Of a DNA stretch of 17,001 nt, positions 15,210 to 17,001 are shown piece after piece; within the stretch, counting starts at the first letter, position 1, and each line of letters starts with the position of its first letter. The translations under genes were made by a program, and so were the position numbers. The notes under the pieces were generated by a model, which worked only from the letters and a program-made list of their open reading frames with translations, was not told the DNA's origin and ran no database searches. The stretch comes from DASZYF01 sp035545535 (GTDB lineage: Bacteria; Actinomycetota; Actinomycetes; Mycobacteriales; CAJCIY01): positions 1 through 17,001 of the forward strand of contig DASZYF010000051.1 of the NCBI GenBank assembly GCA_035545535.1. The letters are read 5' to 3'.

Positions 15210-16934
15210 TCAGCGCGCGGTCCGCAGTACCGGGCGTGATGCCTCGGCGCCGCCGTTGGTTCCGTAGACCCAGGCGGTGAGGCGCTCGTGCGAGTACGGG
15301 AACGGGCCCACGTCCACGTGCGCGACGCCGTCGCGGAAGTGCAGCGTCACGTGCTGCGATCCGTTCGCGTACCAGGAGACCTGGCCCTGGAACGGGCCGA
15401 GCACCGCCGGCGTCACCTTGACCGTGACGATCAGGTGACGGCTGCGCGGGAACTGCGCCGGCACGAGGAAGGTGATGTGCGGTTGCGCGTGCACCACCTC
15501 ACTGGCCGAGGCGCCGGAGTGGTCGACGCTCGGGCGGACGAGCAGCGTCAGCTTCTGACGTCGCGTGATCGTGGTCGAGTACGTCGCGATGCCCTTGGAG
15601 CTCGTCGTCACCGTGCCAACCGTGCGTGTGCGCTTCCCGATGGTGCGCCGGACCACCAGACGCACACCCGCCTGCGGGGCGTCATCGTCCAGGCGCGTCA
15701 ACCGAGTGCGGACCGTCACGCGCTTCCCGTACGGCACTCCCACGTCGGTCATGGGCGTCAGCGCGTCCGCCAGTGCGTGGGGCGTCGTCGTGGTGACAGT
15801 GGCGACCGGCCCGACGTGCCCGCTCCAGTCTCGGGAGAACACGGCGATCGAGTAGGTCGTGTCCGGTGGAAGGTGCCGGAGCTCGGCCGTGGGCCCGTAC
15901 GCCTCGCCGCCGTCGAGGCCGTCGGAGATCGACGCGGGGGCGACGTCGCCGATCGCGTAGCGGATCGTGACCCCGGCGCGGTCGGCGTCGGCGGGCAGCC
16001 GGTAGGACAGATCGATGAGGGAGGGGCGCGCCGTTGCCGACAGCTCGGTGACCGCCCCGGGCGCGGTGGCGTCGGTCGTCGCGTCGACGGTGCCGCCGAC
16101 CGACGCGCCGTAGGTGTGGTCAGCGAGCTTGGTCAGGTGGGAGCCGTCGATGTCGACAGCGTTCAGCGTGTCGGCTTGGTCTTCGCAGCGGTCGTCGACG
16201 TCCTCCGTGACACCGATCAGCCGTTGCCCACCGGGTTCGACCGCCCACGGACGGAAGGCAGCGGGGAGGACCGTCGTCGTCTCCCGGCTCGCGACGAGAT
16301 CGACCATCGCCGAGCCCCCGGCGCAGGGGTCGGTCTGGATGGCGAGCCGGCGGCCGTCGGGAGACCACAGCTCCGGGTCGACGTCGTAACCGACCTGCGT
16401 CGAGCTGAGCAGGTACGGGTTCCTACCGGCGGTGTCGGTGATGAGGACGCCTCCCGTGACGTTGCGGTCGGCGACGAAGCGGGCGTCGGGTGACCAGACC
16501 GGGATCGCGTCGTGGACGTCCGGCAGGTCGACGGGGGGCGTCGCTCCCGTCGGGTCGAGCACCGCAAACACGTGGGCGCCGCTGCTCGTCGTGCGTGCAC
16601 CGACCAGCCCACGCGCGGTCCAGCGAGCCCAGTCGTACCCACCAGGGGAGATCACCTGGTAGTCGTCGCTGCCCCGAGCCTCGACGGCGACGGAGGCATG
16701 GCCCTTGGGGCCGACGAGGAGGGCGATCAACGAACCGTCAGGAGAGATGACGGCACCGACGCCGGGGTGCTTCGCGTCAGTTCCGTGCTCGCCGTCCCGG
16801 ATCGTGTACGTCGAGTGACCGGGCGTCGAGGAGTCGAAGACGATGAACGGGCCCGTCGGCGTGGCGGCCGCTCCCGTGGCGGTGAGCGGCACTGCTGCGA
16901 CCGCGAGCAGAACGGCGACCCAGGTCCGGCGCAT
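15210..16934 (-). CDS. Secreted beta-propeller / fibronectin-III / Ig-like protein of unknown function
   Basis: 574 residues from ATG 16934. A signal peptide (RRTWVAVLLAVAAVPLTATGAAA) leads to a TolB/WD40-like beta-propeller region of roughly 260 residues with repeated blade motifs (AVISPDGSLIALL, PVWSPDARFVAD, ELWSPDGRRLAIQ). A fibronectin type III domain follows (APGAVTELSATARPSLIDLSYRLP to TYSIAVFSRDWSGHVGPVATVTTTTP). Two Ig-like beta-sandwich regions come last (VPYGKRVTVRTRLTRLDDDAPQAGVRLVVRR and RHLIVTVKVTPAVLGPFQGQVSWYANG). No catalytic motif, membrane anchor or sorting signal is seen, so it is probably released or wall-associated and works by binding. GTG 16997 in the same frame would add 21 residues before the signal peptide, and the frame stays open to the window edge. 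ATG 16934 is preferred because it gives a normal signal peptide. I do not recognise a specific family. Confidence 0.82.
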   Translation of the reverse strand: MRRTWVAVLLAVAAVPLTATGAAATPTGPFIVFDSSTPGHSTYTIRDGEHGTDAKHPGVGAVISPDGSLIALLVGPKGHASVAVEARGSDDYQVISPGGYDWARWTARGLVGARTTSSGAHVFAVLDPTGATPPVDLPDVHDAIPVWSPDARFVADRNVTGGVLITDTAGRNPYLLSSTQVGYDVDPELWSPDGRRLAIQTDPCAGGSAMVDLVASRETTTVLPAAFRPWAVEPGGQRLIGVTEDVDDRCEDQADTLNAVDIDGSHLTKLADHTYGASVGGTVDATTDATAPGAVTELSATARPSLIDLSYRLPADADRAGVTIRYAIGDVAPASISDGLDGGEAYGPTAELRHLPPDTTYSIAVFSRDWSGHVGPVATVTTTTPHALADALTPMTDVGVPYGKRVTVRTRLTRLDDDAPQAGVRLVVRRTIGKRTRTVGTVTTSSKGIATYSTTITRRQKLTLLVRPSVDHSGASASEVVHAQPHITFLVPAQFPRSRHLIVTVKVTPAVLGPFQGQVSWYANGSQHVTLHFRDGVAHVDVGPFPYSHERLTAWVYGTNGGAEASRPVLRTAR

Positions 16935-17001
16935 GCGAGGCAGACGCCGATCAGGGGGCGTCGCGTTCCATCGGCTGATCGTGACCCGGCCCCGCACCTC
17001 G

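Overview
The window is about 70% G+C, has almost no unused coding space, and shows several actinobacterial traits. These are a monomeric NADP-dependent isocitrate dehydrogenase, a surface glycosidase ending in an LAxTG (class E sortase type) sorting signal, and GTG starts placed 6-7 bases after TAGCCT boxes as in leaderless transcripts. I place it in Actinomycetota but cannot name a genus. I see no rRNA, tRNA, insertion sequence, phage gene or CRISPR array, so this looks like ordinary chromosome.

Left part (1-4740): a sugar-scavenging block. The tail of a GH78 alpha-L-rhamnosidase converges on a secreted, wall-anchored GH3 beta-glycosidase. The GH3 gene is divergent from a ROK-type sugar-responsive regulator, which is followed by a TetR regulator. 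Rhamnosidase plus beta-glucosidase is the pair expected to strip rhamnoglucosides, such as plant flavonoid or saponin glycosides, with the ROK protein as the likely sugar sensor.

Middle part (4842-8284): an extended-SDR (NAD-dependent epimerase-like) gene ends in three exact copies of a 15-base repeat encoding EVHGV. It is followed by the monomeric isocitrate dehydrogenase gene, whose promoter and start codon are bracketed by a perfect 10-bp inverted repeat.

Signalling pair (8442-12784): a secreted subtilisin-family (S8) serine protease ends in nine perfect SSSWN pentapeptides, with nothing after them. Its stop codon overlaps the start of a membrane-bound GAF-like/PAS/GGDEF/EAL protein (TGATG), so the two are probably translationally coupled. 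Both the cyclase and phosphodiesterase active sites look intact. An exocytoplasmic protease coupled to a c-di-GMP enzyme is the most interesting system here.

Right part (12815-17001): a phytanoyl-CoA-dioxygenase-like Fe(II)/2-oxoglutarate oxygenase with an SCP2-like N-terminal region is divergently transcribed from a Gfo/Idh/MocA oxidoreductase. Only 31 bases separate the two start codons. A secreted beta-propeller/fibronectin-III/Ig-like protein of unknown function closes the window on the minus strand.
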